Shown: positions 41,140 to 53,970, counted from the stretch's first letter. The stretch: 64,000 nucleotides of DNA from Tachypleus tridentatus (GCF_004210375.1 NC_134832.1:157477592-157541591), one strand, 5' to 3'. The notes: a model not told the origin generated them from the letters alone. Translations and numbers: made by a program.

Positions 41140-41460
41140 TTCTATTAGAAGTAATTACAAACAGGGTTGTTCTTAGATTCTGATGAAACGTTATTTGATC
41201 TTCTACTAGAAGTAAGTATAGGGAGTTTAGATCCTACAAAATGTTATGTAAACTTCTATTAGAAGTATATAAGTATGGGGTGTTTATATCCTGAAATATC
41301 GTCATGTGATTTTCTACAAGAAATAAATAAGTATTGGGTGTTTTGGTTCCAATATAACATTATGTGATTTTCTACTACAAATAAATAAGTATAGGGTTAT
41401 CAGATCCCGATATAACGTTACGTGATCTTCTAGTAGAAGTCAATAAGTATGGATGATAAA
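41140..41460. repeat. degenerate ~62-bp tandem repeat
   Basis: About five units share TGTGATCTTCTACTAGAAGT, AAATAAGTATAGGGTG and GATCCCGATATAACGTTA-like words. Confidence 0.75.
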
Positions 41461-41565
41461 ACATTCTACAAATTTAACATTGGCAGTCACCACATGAAGC
41501 TAAATAGGATATTTTAATTTACAATACGGATATCCAACGAAAGGAGTCTAAACAATTTTTCCTTA

Positions 41566-41677
41566 TAGAAGACCAGTCTGCAGAAGGTACAACTCTTCTT
41601 CATAGAAGACCAGTCTGCAGAAGGTACAACTCTTCTTCATAGAAGACCTGTCTGCAGAAGGTACAACTCTTCTTCAT
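41566..41677. repeat. 37-bp tandem triplication
   Basis: Three near-perfect copies of TAGAAGACCAGTCTGCAGAA plus GGTACAACTCTTCTTCA. Confidence 0.93.
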
Positions 41678-41689
41678 AGCTGATGGTGG

Positions 41690-42665
41690 ACATAGGAGAG
41701 AATAATGTTGTGTAAAAAATAAATAAATATCTTTTATTAAAATACCTTAAAATAAACTAATATCCAAACCGTTATAACTTAGAAAATACAAAACATGTGT
41801 GTGTAGGTTGACATCCTTGAGAAAGTACTTGAAAAGAATGTAAAGACATATTTTGACCACCTGACTAAAAGAGACTTGAGCAGAGTAGACTTTGATATCA
41901 TGTAGAAGTAATTATGTATAACTGAAGTTACCTGACACCAGGCACTCCTCTCTCAATCAATGGCTTAAAAACCTAATTATGTTTATTTTTATAGATAGCT
42001 TTTTGTGTAAATAACCAATTTTCGTGTCGTGTACTTTATGGGTTTTGTGTCATAATAGATTCCTTTAAATTATATATTATTCATATCTTAGCTGATTTAA
42101 GTACAAAGGAAAACCGGGAAAAGTTCCCTCATATGTCCTGGGCTTTAAATAAACGTACTGAATAAATATTGTGTGACGGGTCTAAATATTATATATAAAG
42201 ACCAGCTGTTTGAAATATCAACTACGCTCTAGTTTGTTATTCATATTTCTTTTAGCTGTTATTGAGTTTTCCTAAGTAATTATCTAGTTTTGTTCTAGTT
42301 TTAAGTTAAAAAACAGGAGTTTGTGTTGAATAATTTATTATATTTAGATTGAACTAAATTCATACAAAAATATAATATGATGACTAAAATACATTCCTAA
42401 AACATTATATAAACTATGTATCTGTAGTGCAAGCGAAACAGAAACTTAATGAGGTAAAACTTTTTCTTATTTTTATTGCATGATAACGAGAAACCCACTT
42501 GAATGAAATATGTTATAAAGCTAGCTGATATGAATACTAAAAACGTTTGTGTATAACAAAAGTTAATCTGTTAATGACCTAAAGTTTTTTCTTTCTGAAA
42601 ATTGCGAACAAAGAACACAACACGAATTACAAAAACACGTCATTTCAGATACAACTAAAACAGTA
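41690..42665. other. intergenic, nothing recognised
   Basis: AT-rich sequence with no coding segment, SINE or regular repeat that I can support. Confidence 0.4.
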
Positions 42666-42674
42666 AACATGAAT

Positions 42675-42942
42675 GTTGGTTTCTTTTTAATTTCGCGCAA
42701 AGCTACTTAAGAGCTAGTTGCGTTAGCCGTCCTTAACTTAACAGTGTAAGGCAGCCACTCATCACCACCCACCGCCAACTTTTGGGGCACTTTCTTACTA
42801 ACGAATAATGGGATTAACCGTAACTTTATAACGCCCACACGGCTGAAAAGGCGAGCATGTTTGGTCTCACAGGGATTCGAACCCACGACTCTTGGATTAT
42901 GAGTCGAGTGCCTTAACCGGTTACCTTTCCATGTCGGTCCAA
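42675..42942 (-). mobile_element. tRNA-Thr-head SINE
   Basis: Minus-strand head GGACCGACATGGAAAGGTAA, then GCACTCGACTCATAATCC, GTTCGAATCCC, and on to a GTAGCTTTGCGCGAAATT tail. The anticodon position reads CAT in this copy, one substitution from CGT. A part of the body near 42750 is deleted. Confidence 0.88.
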
Positions 42943-43284
42943 ATAAAGATCAAACACTATATAAAATAACCATGTAACACTGTATAAAATAAATGTGAAA
43001 CATTTTGTACAAAAGAACATAGAAACTGTATATAAAATAAACAATGAAATACGTATGTAAATCATAATAAAACATTCTATAAAAACTATATTTAACTGTA
43101 TTTGTTAACTTTTCTATTCGCTAGTATAACACCTAGATACTTAGAGACAGAGTAAAGCAACAACTCACCAAACATCTTTAACCTTTGAATGATACCTGTA
43201 TAACCTGATCGTTATGACAATATAATAAAATATACACCTTTGTACAATCTGTATTAAAACTTAGCCCTTAAAGACATTATGCAC

Positions 43285-43497
43285 GGCATGGCCAAGCGCG
43301 TTAGGCGTGCGACTCGTAATCCGCGGGTTCGCATCCCAGTCGCGCTAAGCATACTCGCCCTTCAGCCGTGGGGGCGTTATAATGTTACGGTCAATCCCAC
43401 TATTCGTTGGTAAAAGAGTAGCCCAAGAGTTGGCGGTGGGTGGTGATGACTAACTGCCTTCCCTCTAGTCTTACACTGCAAAATTAGGGACTGCTCA
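43285..43497 (+). mobile_element. tRNA-Thr-head SINE, 3' part replaced
   Basis: GCACGGCATGGCCAAGCGCG, CGTGCGACTCGTAATCC, GGTTCGCATCCC and the body to GCAAAATTAGGGACTGCTC are present. The usual GCTAGC tail is lost at a join with the Val-type SINE body at 43498. Confidence 0.88.
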
Positions 43498-43640
43498 GGT
43501 TTCTCCTACCCCTGGTTGGGGGTTGTGCAGTCGGCTAACAATCTGCTCACTTAAAAAAACCAGCCTGTTAATGAATCCGCAAGCGATTGCGGCTCTATGT
43601 TTCTTCATGGAATCGAGAGGCATAATAATAATAAAGATAT
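43498..43640 (+). mobile_element. tRNA-Val-type SINE body, headless
   Basis: CCTGGTTGGGGGTTGTGCAG, TCGGCTAACAATCTGCTCAC, AATCCGCAAGCGATTGCGGC and an ATAATAATAATAA end match the reverse complement of 27343-27475. It has no tRNA-like head and is fused directly to a Thr-type SINE. Confidence 0.8.
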
Positions 43641-43769
43641 TATAACAAAATTTACACCCTTACTGACTATACAATAGAACGTTTACCCTTAAAGTCACCA
43701 TGGGAATATTACACTATTGTAGATAAGATAACAAAATCAATTTATTTAAAATAAAAAAAATAGTTTTAC

Positions 43770-43990
43770 AGTTCACACAATCTCTTTCCTTAATCAAACT
43801 TTGTAATGGTTTGTGTCACTATCAGAAGATAAATCTTAACAGAAATGTACACAATTTCGTACTTTAAAACAAACTTTGTAATTATTAGTGTCTCTAGCAT
43901 AAGATAAAGTTAAATAGATATTTAAACAATTTTGTTCTGTAATAAAACGTTGTAATTGTTTGTGACTATATATAAAGAGAAAGTTCGATA
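43770..43990. repeat. degenerate ~80-bp tandem repeat
   Basis: Three diverged units share AAACTTTGTAATTGTTTGTG, ATAAGATAAA and ATAGATATTTAAACAATTT-like words. Confidence 0.5.
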
Positions 43991-44479
43991 GATATTTCTG
44001 ATGGGAAAACATAAACTTTCTTCTAATCTCTGAATCTCACGTAATTTCATGAAACTATTGATTGTTTGTAAATTTATAGATTGTATATAGTAAATTTTGA
44101 TGCACGTTCCATATTTATTATGGAATGAAAAGTTTAGTTGATCTTTTTGACATCAACTGAGTTAAGGTTATTAATAAATCTCGTAATGTTGGGAAAGAAA
44201 TGACTCTGAGCAATTCAACATGATGCACTGTGTTTTTGAAAGTTTTTGACGTATCTCAACGTAAACTTATTTATATTGTCAGTGACTCACATTCACATAG
44301 GATTTATTTTATTAGCCCAATTTTTCATTTTAAAATCGAATCCAGATAATTTTAGATAAATAATTGATAAACTCTACATTTTTAGGCCTAACATGTCTTA
44401 ATAGTCAGTTTACTGGACATTTTATGAGCGGGTTTCAGATACGAATCTTTTTTATTGAACTTTCTTTCTCTTTTATTCT

Positions 44480-44575
44480 TAATAAACGAGTAACTGAATA
44501 GTTGGCAATAGGTGGTGTTGTTTAGTTGTCTTCCCTCTAGTGTATCACTGCTAAGTTAGGGAAGGATATGTTCCT
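44480..44575 (+). mobile_element. SINE fragment (Thr type), highly diverged
   Basis: AGTTGGCAATAGGTGGTG, GTCTTCCCTCTAGTG and CACTGCTAAGTTAGGGA are recognisable body words of the Thr-type SINE; head and tail are gone. Confidence 0.6.
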
Positions 44576-45040
44576 GAGCTCAAAGTTCACAGTAAACAAA
44601 AGGATTTCTTCAGAACTGTATTATCATCTTACAAATCTGCATACAAAACCAGAATATTTCAACTAGTGCATGTTAAATAATCTGCCTTTTAATTAGAATT
44701 CAGAAATATATAAAACGGTCTAAACATGTGTTAAGTTAATATCGAAATAAAACATACAGCCGTGTTTTTTTGTAAAGCTAGTATCCAAAGAAAACATATA
44801 CACATATCTTTTGGTACGCCAATGTCTAATTAAAAGAAACAGATGTGTTATTGGAAGATTAAAAATAAATCATACATTGTAAACTGTATTTTGTGCATTT
44901 CGTATGTATGTTGGTTTCATGTTTCTAAATCTTACCGTAAATATAAATTTGGATAAAAAACAAAATGATAGTATACCAACTAGACGGGACTGATTTTTCA
45001 AACAGCGCACTGACACAAGTGATCACTGAAGTGTCTAACA

Positions 45041-45073
45041 CATAAATAGAGGTGTTTACAGTTGCTCGTCCGG
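45041..45073 (+). promoter_or_regulatory. TATA-like core promoter of DEG/ENaC gene 2
   Basis: CATAAATAGAGGTGTTTACA starts at 45041 and lines up with TATAAATAGTGTTGTTTACA at 3688 of gene 1. The start site is expected near 45070 in a CGTCCGG word aligned with the gene 1 CGTCAGC. The TATA has a C in its first position. Confidence 0.5.
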
Positions 45074-45144
45074 ATTTTGCACAAACTCGATATCGAGGTA
45101 ACACCAGCTTGCTTCTGTCTTAATCACAGACTCTACACACGAAG
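45070..45144 (+). other. gene 2 exon 1, non-coding 5' UTR
   Basis: It is homologous to 3717-3793: GTAACACCAGCTTGCTTC, TTAATCACAGACTC and GAAG before the donor GTAAGTTTCCCTTG at 45145. There is no ATG. The downstream intron shares sequence with gene 1 intron 1 for a few tens of bases. Confidence 0.55.
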
Positions 45145-45399
45145 GTAAGTTTCCCTTGTTCAACAGTAGAACTAAACAATCACTTCCCTATCGTCGCTTT
45201 CAGTCGAAGAAACCAACATTTTGTTTCTAAAAAAACTAACAAAAAAAACATAAAAATACGTAGATTAGAATTACATATACTGGTAATATTTTCAATAAAT
45301 AATGTAGAGACAAAGGATATAGACAACATCAAAGGATTACACTACTCTATCCCATTCCATAGTCATCCATTCCATCGTTACGTTACAATGCTGATAGTG

Positions 45400-48300
45400 T
45401 ACTGGTACGCTATTGTTTTAGTTTATCTTTGTCAGGTTTTGTACAAAGTTAGTGGTATACTTGTGTTTTAGATTATCTTTATCAGGTATTGTTAACAGGC
45501 AGTGGTGTACTGGTGTTTCAGATTATCATTATGAGTTTTTGGTGTACTGGTGATTTAGACTGTCTTTATTAGGTTGTGTTAACAGAGATTTGTGTGCTGG
45601 TGACGTATATTATTTTTATCAAGTTTTGTAAAGAAACAGTGGTATGCGGTGTTCTAGATTATAGACACTAGTGTACTGGTGTTTTATATTATCTTTCTAA
45701 AATGTTGTGAACTGACAGTGGTACACTCGTGTTTTAGATTATTTTTATCAGGTGTTGTTAAGAGACAGTGGTATACTGGTGATCTGGACTGTCTTTATTA
45801 GGTTGTGTTTACATACTTTGTGTACTGCATATTATCGTTATCAGGTTTTGTAAAGAAACAGTGGTATATGATGTTCTATACTATTGTTAATAGAGATTTT
45901 GTTAATTGAGAAAGGTAGCTCATGTTTTAGATTATCTTTGTGAGGTTTTGTTGAAAGAAAGTGGTGTACTGGTGTTTTACATTATATTTGGAAGGTTTTC
46001 TTAACAAACAGTGGAGTACTATTGATTTAGATTACCTGTATAACTTTTTATTAACAGACAGGGGTGTACTGGTAATTCAGATTATCTTTGTCAGGTTTTG
46101 TTAAGAGACATCGGTGTACTGGTTACTTATGTTATCTTTATCAAGATTTTTACAGAAAGAGTGGTGTGAGGTGTTTTAGATTAACATGATCAGGTTTAGT
46201 TCATAGACAGGGCTATGTTGTGTCTTATATTCTTTGTCAGGTTTTGATAACAAAGAGTGGTCTAATGGTGTTTTACATTATTTTTGTTAAGTTTTATTAT
46301 CAGAGTGGTGTACTGATGATTTATGTTATCTTTATCAGGTTTTGCTAACAAACAGTAAAATACTAGTGTTTTATATTATCTTTATCAGGTTTTGTTAACA
46401 GAGTGATAAACTGGTATTTCAGATTATCTTTGTCATGTTTTGCTAAGAGACACTGGTTTAATGGTGTTTCAAATTATCTTTGTGATAATTTTAATACACG
46501 GAGCTGTACTCATGTTTTAGATTATATTTGTCAGGTTTTGTTAACATACAGTGGTAAACTGTTGATTTGGGTTATGGTGACACGTTTTGCTAGTACACAA
46601 GTGTATATTGGTGGTTTATATTATCTTTGTTAACTTTTGTTAACAGAGAGTTGTGTACTGGTGTTTTAAATTGTCTTTGTCAGGTTTTGTTAACAGTAAG
46701 TGAGGTACTGGTGTTTTAGATTTTCTTTTTAATGTTCTGTTAACAGACGGTTATATACTGGTGTTTATATTATCGTGATCTTGTTTTGTTAAGAGACAAG
46801 TGTATATTGGTGTTTCATATTATTGATATCAGGTTTAGTTAACAGACAGTGGGATATCAGTGTTTTAGATTATCTTGTAACCTTCTCTTAACAGACAGTT
46901 GAGTATTAGTGTTTTACATTATTTTTATCAGATTTTATTAAGAGACAGTGGTTTACTTGTGTTTTAAATCATCTTTATATAGGGTTTTTAACAGAGAGTG
47001 GTACACTGGTATTTTAGATAAACTTTGTGAGATTTTGTTAACAAGCATTGTGTACTGGTGTTCTAGATTACCTTTCTTAGGTTTTTTAAAAGACAATGGT
47101 ATGCTAGTGTTTTAGATTATCGTGATTTGCATTTGCTAAAACACAAGTGCATACACGTGTTTTATATTATCGTTTTCAGGCTTTATTAACAGTGTTGTAA
47201 TTTTATTAATAGTGGTGTAATGGTGTTTTACATTATTTTCTTCAGAGTTTGTTAACAGACAGTAGTATTTTTTTATATTATATTGATTATGTTTTGTTAA
47301 CAGACTGGGGAATATTGGTGTTTTAAATTATCTGTGTTAGGTTTTGTTAACAGACAGTGGTGTACTGGTGTTTTATATTGTATTTGTCAGATTTTGTTAA
47401 CATGTGGTGGAGTACTGGAGTTTTGGATTATCTTTGTCAGGTTTTCTAGACAAACAGTTGTGTGCTGATAATTTGGATGATCTTTGTAAGGTTTTGTTGA
47501 GAAACATTGGTATTCTGATATTCTAGATTATCTTTATCAGTTTTTGTAAACAGAAACTCGTATACTGGTGTTTTAGATTATGTTTTTCAGGTTACATTAG
47601 CAGGAATTGTGTACTGGTGATATTAATATAGATATTAATACGGTGTTTTTTACAGACAGTGAGAGACTAGTGTTTTAGATTATCTTTAGCAGGTTTTGAT
47701 AACAATGAGTTTTGTACTGGTGTTTTACATTATCTTTAGGTTTAGTTAACACATAGTTATAATATATTATTTTTTCAGGATTTGTTGTCAGCTGTGATTT
47801 GTTAAGAGACAGTGGTGTATTTGTGATATATCTTATTTGTTAATAGATAGACAGTGGTGTACTGACAGTGTGTTTTGATTATCTTTAATAGGTTTTGTTA
47901 ATAGATAGTGGTATAATGGTGCATTAGATTATGTTTCTTAGGCTTTGTTAATAGACAGTGGTGTACTGGTGGTTTTGATTATCTTTAATAGGTTTTGTTA
48001 ATAGATAGTGGTATAGTGGTGCATTAGATTATGTTTCTTAGGCTTTGTTAATATACAGTGGTGTACATGTGTTTAAGAATATATTTGCCAGATTTTGTTC
48101 ACACACAGTGGTGTAGTGGTATTTTGAATTATCTTTGTCAGATTTTGTTAAGAGACACATGTGTACTTGTGTTTTTGTTTATCTTCTTTAGGTTTTGCTA
48201 ACAGACAGTTAGTTGGATTATCTTTATCTTTATAGTCTTTATCATCTGTTAACGGACATTAGTGTACTGTTATTTACGTTATCTTTAGCAGTTTTGCAAA

Positions 48301-50740
48301 GAAATAGTAGTATATTGTGTTTTAGATTATTATGATCAGGTTTTCTTAAGAGACAAATGTATATTCGTGTTTTATATTAACTTTGTCATGTTTTGTTAAC
48401 AGACAGAAGTGTATGGGTGTTTTAGATTTACTTACATAGACAGTGTTGTTCTGGTATTTTAGATTAGCTTTGTTAGACTTTGTTAAGAGATAGTGGTATA
48501 TTTGTGTTTTAAATTATCTTTATCAAATTTTGTTACCAAGCAGTTTTTACTGGTGTTTTAGATTATCGTGATCACGTTTTGTTAATAAACAAATGTATAT
48601 TTTTGTTTTATATTATCCTTATCAGATTTTGTTAAAAGTTAGTGTTATACCGCTGTTTTAAACTATCTTTCTCAGGTTTTGTTAGCAGACAGTGGTGTAC
48701 TGGAGTTTTAGATTATTTGAATAAGCTTTGTCAACAGATATTGGTGTACTTTTGTTTCAGATTATCTTCGTCAGGTTTTGATAACAGACAATGGTGTTGT
48801 GGTGCGCTAGACAAAATTTGTAAGGTTTTATTAACAGACAGTGGCGTATTGGTGTTTTAGGTTATATTTTCCTTGTTTTGTTGACAGGCAGTGGGGTATT
48901 GTGGTTATTGATTGGTTATAGATGAGGTAATATTTACAAACACTGGTGTACTAGTGATTTAAGTTATCTTTATTAGGTTGTGTTAACAGACATTTGTGTA
49001 TTGGTGTTTTATATTATGTTTATCAGGCGTTGAAAAGAAAACTTGGTATGTGGTGTTTTAGATTATTGTGATCAGGTTTCGTTTATAGAAAAGGGTATGT
49101 CGTGTTTAGAATATCTTTATCAAGTTTTATTAACAAACAGTAGTATACTTGTGTTTTAGAATATCGTGATTATGGTTTGTTATGAACAAGTGTATATTTG
49201 CATTTTATATTTTTTGTCAGGTTTTGTTAACGGAGAGTTCTGTACTGGTGATTTAGATTATTTTTATGAGGTTCTCTTTATTGACATGAATGTACTGATT
49301 ATTTTATATTATTTATATCAGGTTTTGTAAGGAAATAGTGGTGTTCGATGTTTTTGATTATCTTTATCAGGTTTTGTTAAGAGTCAAGTGTCTGTTCTTG
49401 GTTTATATTATATTTCTCATGTTTCGTCAACACAGTTGTGTTCTGGTGTTTTATATTATCTTTGTAAAATTATTTAACAGACAATAGTTTACTGGAGTTT
49501 TAGATTATCTTTCTCAGGTTTTGTTAACAATCAGTGGTGTATTGGTGTTTTAGATTATCATTATGAGGTCATCTCAACAAACTCTAAGTTACCAGGGATT
49601 TACATTATTTTTATCAGTTTGTGTTGAGAGACATTTGTGTATTGGTGATTTATATTATATTTATCACGTTTTAAAAAGAAATAGTGGTGTTTTAGATTAT
49701 TGTGATCAAGTTTCGTTAAGAGACAAGTGTATGACGTGTTTAGATTATCGTTATTATTTTGGTCAATAAACAAGTGTATATTAGTGTATTATATTATCTT
49801 TGTCATGTTTTGTTAACAGATATGTTTATTCCGGTATTTTACATTATCTTTGTCAGGTTTTGTTAACAGATATATTTATTCCGGTATTTTACATTATCTT
49901 TGTGAGGTTTTGTTAAAAGAAAGTGGTATACAGATGTTTTAGAGTATCTTTGTTAGGTTTTGTTAAGAGACAGTAGTAAATTGGTGTTTTAGATTATTAT
50001 TGTTTATTTTTGTTAACAAACAGTGATGTAAATTTGTTTTAGATTATCTTTTTGAGAGTTTGTTATCGGAAAGTTGTGTACTCAAGTTTTGGATTATCTT
50101 TGTTACATTTTTTTAACAAACAGTAGTATACTGGTGTTTATATTATCTTTGCAATATTTTGTTTACGGACAGTGGTGTATTAGAATCTTAGATTATCTTT
50201 AGTTTTGTTAACAGACAGTGGTATACTGGTGTTTTGGATTATCATTGACAGGTTTTACTAAGAGACAGTGGATCTTTGATATTTTCTATTATCTTTTTTC
50301 ACATTTTGTTAACAGATTAGGGAGTACGGATGTTTCAGATTATCTTTGTGAGAATTGTTAAGAGACAGTTGTATACTGTTGTTTTAGATTACTTTTGTGA
50401 GGTTATATTAACAGACAGTGGTGTTTTGGTATTTTAGATAATCTTTGTCTGGTTTTGTTAACATACAGTACAATACTGGTGTTTTAAATTATCTTTGAAA
50501 GGTTTTGTTAACAGAGAATGGTGCACAGTTGTTTTAGATTATCTTTATGAGGATGTTTAACATACAGTGATGTTCTAGGATTTAAGACTATCTTTTTTAG
50601 GCTTTTTTAAGAGACATTGGTGTACTGGTGTTTTAGATTATCATTATAAGATTTAAAAAAAAAACACGAGTGTACTGGTGATTTTGTTTATCTTTATTAG
50701 GTTATATTAACAGTCATTTTTGTGTTGGTGATTGATATAA
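45400..50740. repeat. large degenerate ~50-bp array in intron 1 of gene 2
   Basis: For 5.3 kb the same phrase repeats in diverged form: ATTATCTTTGTCAGGTTTTG, TTAACAGACAGTGGTGTACT, GGTGTTTTAG. Roughly a hundred units are implied at a 50-base period. Unit identity is low and indels are frequent, so the array is old. Each unit carries the word TTTTGTTAACAG, which looks like a splice acceptor. The short open frames inside are chance. Confidence 0.9.
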
Positions 50741-50985
50741 TCATTTTTTAGTATTTCTATATGCTGGTCATGCAAGCTTTCAATTCGCTATATACGCTGG
50801 TGTTGCAAGCTTTAAATTAGTTCTATATGTTGGTCTTGCAAGTTTTAAATTAGGTCTATATGCTGCAAATAGATCATTAGGATGTTGGTGAAATATTTAT
50901 AACGTTTGTCTGTTACTTTACTGAATAATCCTAACTGAACAAATAAGCTTAGATGCTACTCAGTAGAAATATAACCTTTGTTATT

Positions 50986-51107
50986 GTGTTTGTGTTTTCT
51001 TACAGCAAAGCCACATCGGGCTATCTGCTGAGCCCACCGAGGGGAATCGAACCCCTGATTTTAGCGTTGTAAGTCCGTAGACTTACCGCTGTACTAGCGG
51101 GGAGCTT
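50986..51107 (-). mobile_element. short tRNA-Val-type SINE, copy A only
   Basis: Minus-strand head TCCCCGCTAGTACAGCGG, GGACTTACAACGCTAAAATC, B-box GGGGTTCGATTCCC, then GGTGGGCTCAGCAGATAGC and a short tail. The 10-base TSD CTTTGTTATT lies at 50976-50985 and 51108-51117. At the matching place in copy B (near 59390) there is a single CTTTATTATT and no SINE. Confidence 0.95.
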
Positions 51108-51244
51108 CTTTGTTATTAGCTACAAATAATCTGCTGAAAAATATGGAAATGAATGAGTATACAAACACAACGAAAATAAACATGTTAATTATTATTTGAG
51201 TTTATTTATTGCTAATCTTTAACTACCAGTGCACTTCGTTTCAG

Positions 51245-51483
51245 GGTAATATCGGTGGATTACCTCAAACAACTTGACTAATGAAAATCAAAATTTTACT
51301 CAAGAGTTTGTTGGACCAGGAAGTCCTGGGCAAGCTTATTTTTGTAGGCTCCCTTATTGGCTTTATTTTCCAAAGTTTCCAGTTTCTCCAGTTATTTATG
51401 GAGTATCGAACAACCATAGACATTTCCATAGAACCCCGTTCAGAAGTTATCTTTCCTGCAGTCACCGTATGTAGTTTCGAAAT
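51245..51483 (+). CDS. gene 2 exon 2a: start codon, TM1, FPAVT
   Basis: Acceptor CTTCGTTTCAG; donor GTATGTG at 51484, phase 2. The ATG at 51281 has an in-frame TGA six bases upstream, fixing the start. It encodes 67 residues plus two bases: MKIKILLKSLLDQEVLGKL, a helix with FVGSLIGFIFQSFQFLQLF, then EYRTTIDIS and FPAVTVCSFE. It aligns without gaps to gene 1 exon 2. No His-Gly motif precedes TM1. Confidence 0.88.
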
Positions 51484-51959
51484 GTATGTGATGTTTTGGT
51501 ACTTTATCTTATTTACCGTAATAACTCAAAGAAACACACAGTTTTCAGTTAATACTATTGGTTAGTAAAATGTGCAAGATAAATCTGAAAATCATCACAT
51601 CAGTGGCATTTGGTATTTCTTGTCACCACAACAACTGTCGACGAATAATTCATATATTTTCAATTGTATACACAAAGAAATAATTATCATCATTTATTAT
51701 ATTCATTCGTTAGAAAATTTCAGAACGCTAAAAGTAAAACATACAGACATATACTTAAAACTTTGTTGCAAAATATTAATAACGTTAATAGAATATTCTC
51801 GAATATCATTAAAATTTGACTCGTACTGAAACACTACTTGAGTAGAATATTTTATTATTTTGAATATCATATCCGTGTAACTACTTTTCTACAAAATACA
51901 GTACTGTCTGTTTTATGTCCAAGTTACTACTTATCTATCTAAATACAATAGTATTATCC

Positions 51960-52035
51960 ATTTTATATATATATATATATATATATACACAATAGTATTA
52001 TCCATTTATATATATATATATATATATATACAATA
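51960..52035. repeat. TA microsatellites
   Basis: Two TATATA runs separated by ACAATAGTATTATCCATT. The copy B counterpart near 60235-60297 has different run lengths. Confidence 0.9.
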
Positions 52036-52117
52036 GTATTATCCATTGTATGTCCATATAAACACTTTGGTACATATATATTACAATACCGTGTGTTTGT
52101 GCTTATGACTACTCAGT

Positions 52118-52480
52118 ACAGTACTGATGGATCTTCACCAAAATTGGTTTCGAAGGCTCATAAGATCAATGTTATAGTACGTAGTGATTTTCAGTTTACC
52201 AATTTTTATGTGTGTGTATTTTTTTCTCCACTATTTGGTCTCATGATAATGAATATTCAACAAATCTGCCACTAGGGTTTGTTGGGTACTCGCGGAGATA
52301 TGCGCAAATTTCCGGTTTCACATTACGTGTGTTGTAGTTTTTATGAAGGTTTTTTACAATTACATATGAGAGAAAAAAATTGTTGATGCCATACGTTAAC
52401 CTTTTCGTCATGATAAATTTTTATAACCTTAGTCAAGGAGAAGGGTTTCCAACTAGATGTGTTATGATAATTAATATCGT
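52118..52480 (+). mobile_element. dispersed repeat, family 'GATGGATCTTCACC'
   Basis: TGATGGATCTTCACCAAAAT, TTTCTCCACTATTTGG, ATATTCAACAAATCTGCC match the diverged copy at 33010-33300 in the last intron of gene 1. Class unknown. Confidence 0.55.
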
Positions 52481-53230
52481 ATAGTAAAATAATACCTCCA
52501 TAAAATTATTTGTATCGTTCAAATCAGTGTAGAATAACACAAGGCCTGTTTAACACTGTTATAATACTATTATTATTATTAATAGATTTGAGTAGGACAA
52601 TTGTGAAACAACTCTCACGTTGAGACACATTGAAGACTAACTAATACAACGTGTATGTGTAACAACATTTACATTTTTAAAATATGTATAAATGACTTAC
52701 TTTGTGAAGTTATAGTACAAAGTCAAACTACTGAAACAGATAATTATAATTTTTACAAGTTATTTATATAACAGTATTTTTTCTAGACTATTTACCTATA
52801 AGTGGTTATGGAACGTAGTGAACTAATGAACTAATATCTTAAACTTATCGTGCTAATTAGAGTCATGAAAAACAGGTCATCGTTTCTGACGTCATGATGG
52901 TCTAGCAAGGTATTTCTAGAAATTATGTAGAACAATTACGTAATCGTCCATGATGGTCGACTGTGATGGAGACCTAATAATGTGTCCTCTGGTGACACTT
53001 TGTGGAACTATAACGTCACCACTTTTGGTAATTTCATCATATCCTCCCTCATCTCTCAAATGATCGACACGTGTAACATTAGGCAGGTGAACCCTTATCT
53101 AATTCCATTTTTTTTCTTTTACAATCTTATATCACAGAAATGTGATTCTATTGTACTTAACATTTAAGAACAATGAGGTCTTTTTCATATTCTGCTATAT
53201 GCTGGAAATATTAATTCAGTTTATTTCTAG

Positions 53231-53285
53231 GTTCAGAAACTCATGCGACGAAATTTGGAAGGCTATCGGAAGATATCATATCGAA
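53231..53285 (+). CDS. gene 2 exon 3a
   Basis: Acceptor TTTATTTCTAG, donor GTAAGA. It has 55 bases, as in gene 1 exon 3. It completes Met68 and encodes FRNSCDEIWKAIGRYHIE, ending in phase 0. The counterpart of gene 1 YRQTDERIWELLRSDNIP. Confidence 0.82.
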
Positions 53286-53799
53286 GTAAGAAAATTTGTT
53301 CTCATACAAACATGTCATTTTGTCTATATATTTCATAATAATCAAATTTTAAAAATATTAAAATATCATATTTTGTGTATTTTAGTGGAAAATACTTCCT
53401 ATTTAATGCTATTAAAATGCACTTAAATGTATCCACATCAACCAGCAAAGTTATCAACAAAAACTGATAGACAAAAGTTTTTTCGATCTCATCAGGTGTG
53501 AAACAGGATATTGGTTGAAAAATAACTGGATTACTTTATATTTGTTATTACATTATTTAATTGGTAAATAACTGGATTAATTTAATTTTGTATAAATTAC
53601 TTAATTAATTAACCGAATTAATTTCATTTTGTAATAAATTATTTATTCGTTTAGAATTAAGCACAAAACAACACAATGGGTATTTGTTTATAGTGGTATG
53701 AATTCATAGTCATAACTGGATTAATTTACTTTTGTTAAAAAATTTATTGAATGGTTAAATATATCTTAACTAAACATATACTTGTGAAATGGATTCAGT

Positions 53800-53940
53800 G
53801 AATGACGTTTTATCGACGGTGAAAGTCAGAAGACACATATCAGGTTTTAATATCTATGTTACGTCTACAGCTCAGATACAGGGTATCGATACCCGCAGTG
53901 GGTATAACACAGACAGCCCACTTACTTGTTTCCTGTATAT
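53800..53940 (+). mobile_element. Val-type SINE relic
   Basis: ATCGACGGTGAAAGTCAGAA, GGGTATCGATACCCGCAGTG and ATAACACAGACAGCCCACTT resemble the B-box and following part of the Val-type SINE. A second, similar piece lies at 54076. Confidence 0.5.
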
Positions 53941-53970
53941 CACAAACAATGTGTTGCTACTTCTTTATTT

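Noticed and set aside
45400..50740. CRISPR array or coding tandem-repeat gene
   Set aside because: Units are diverged along their full length with no repeat/spacer division, and frames are broken; it is a eukaryotic intronic minisatellite.
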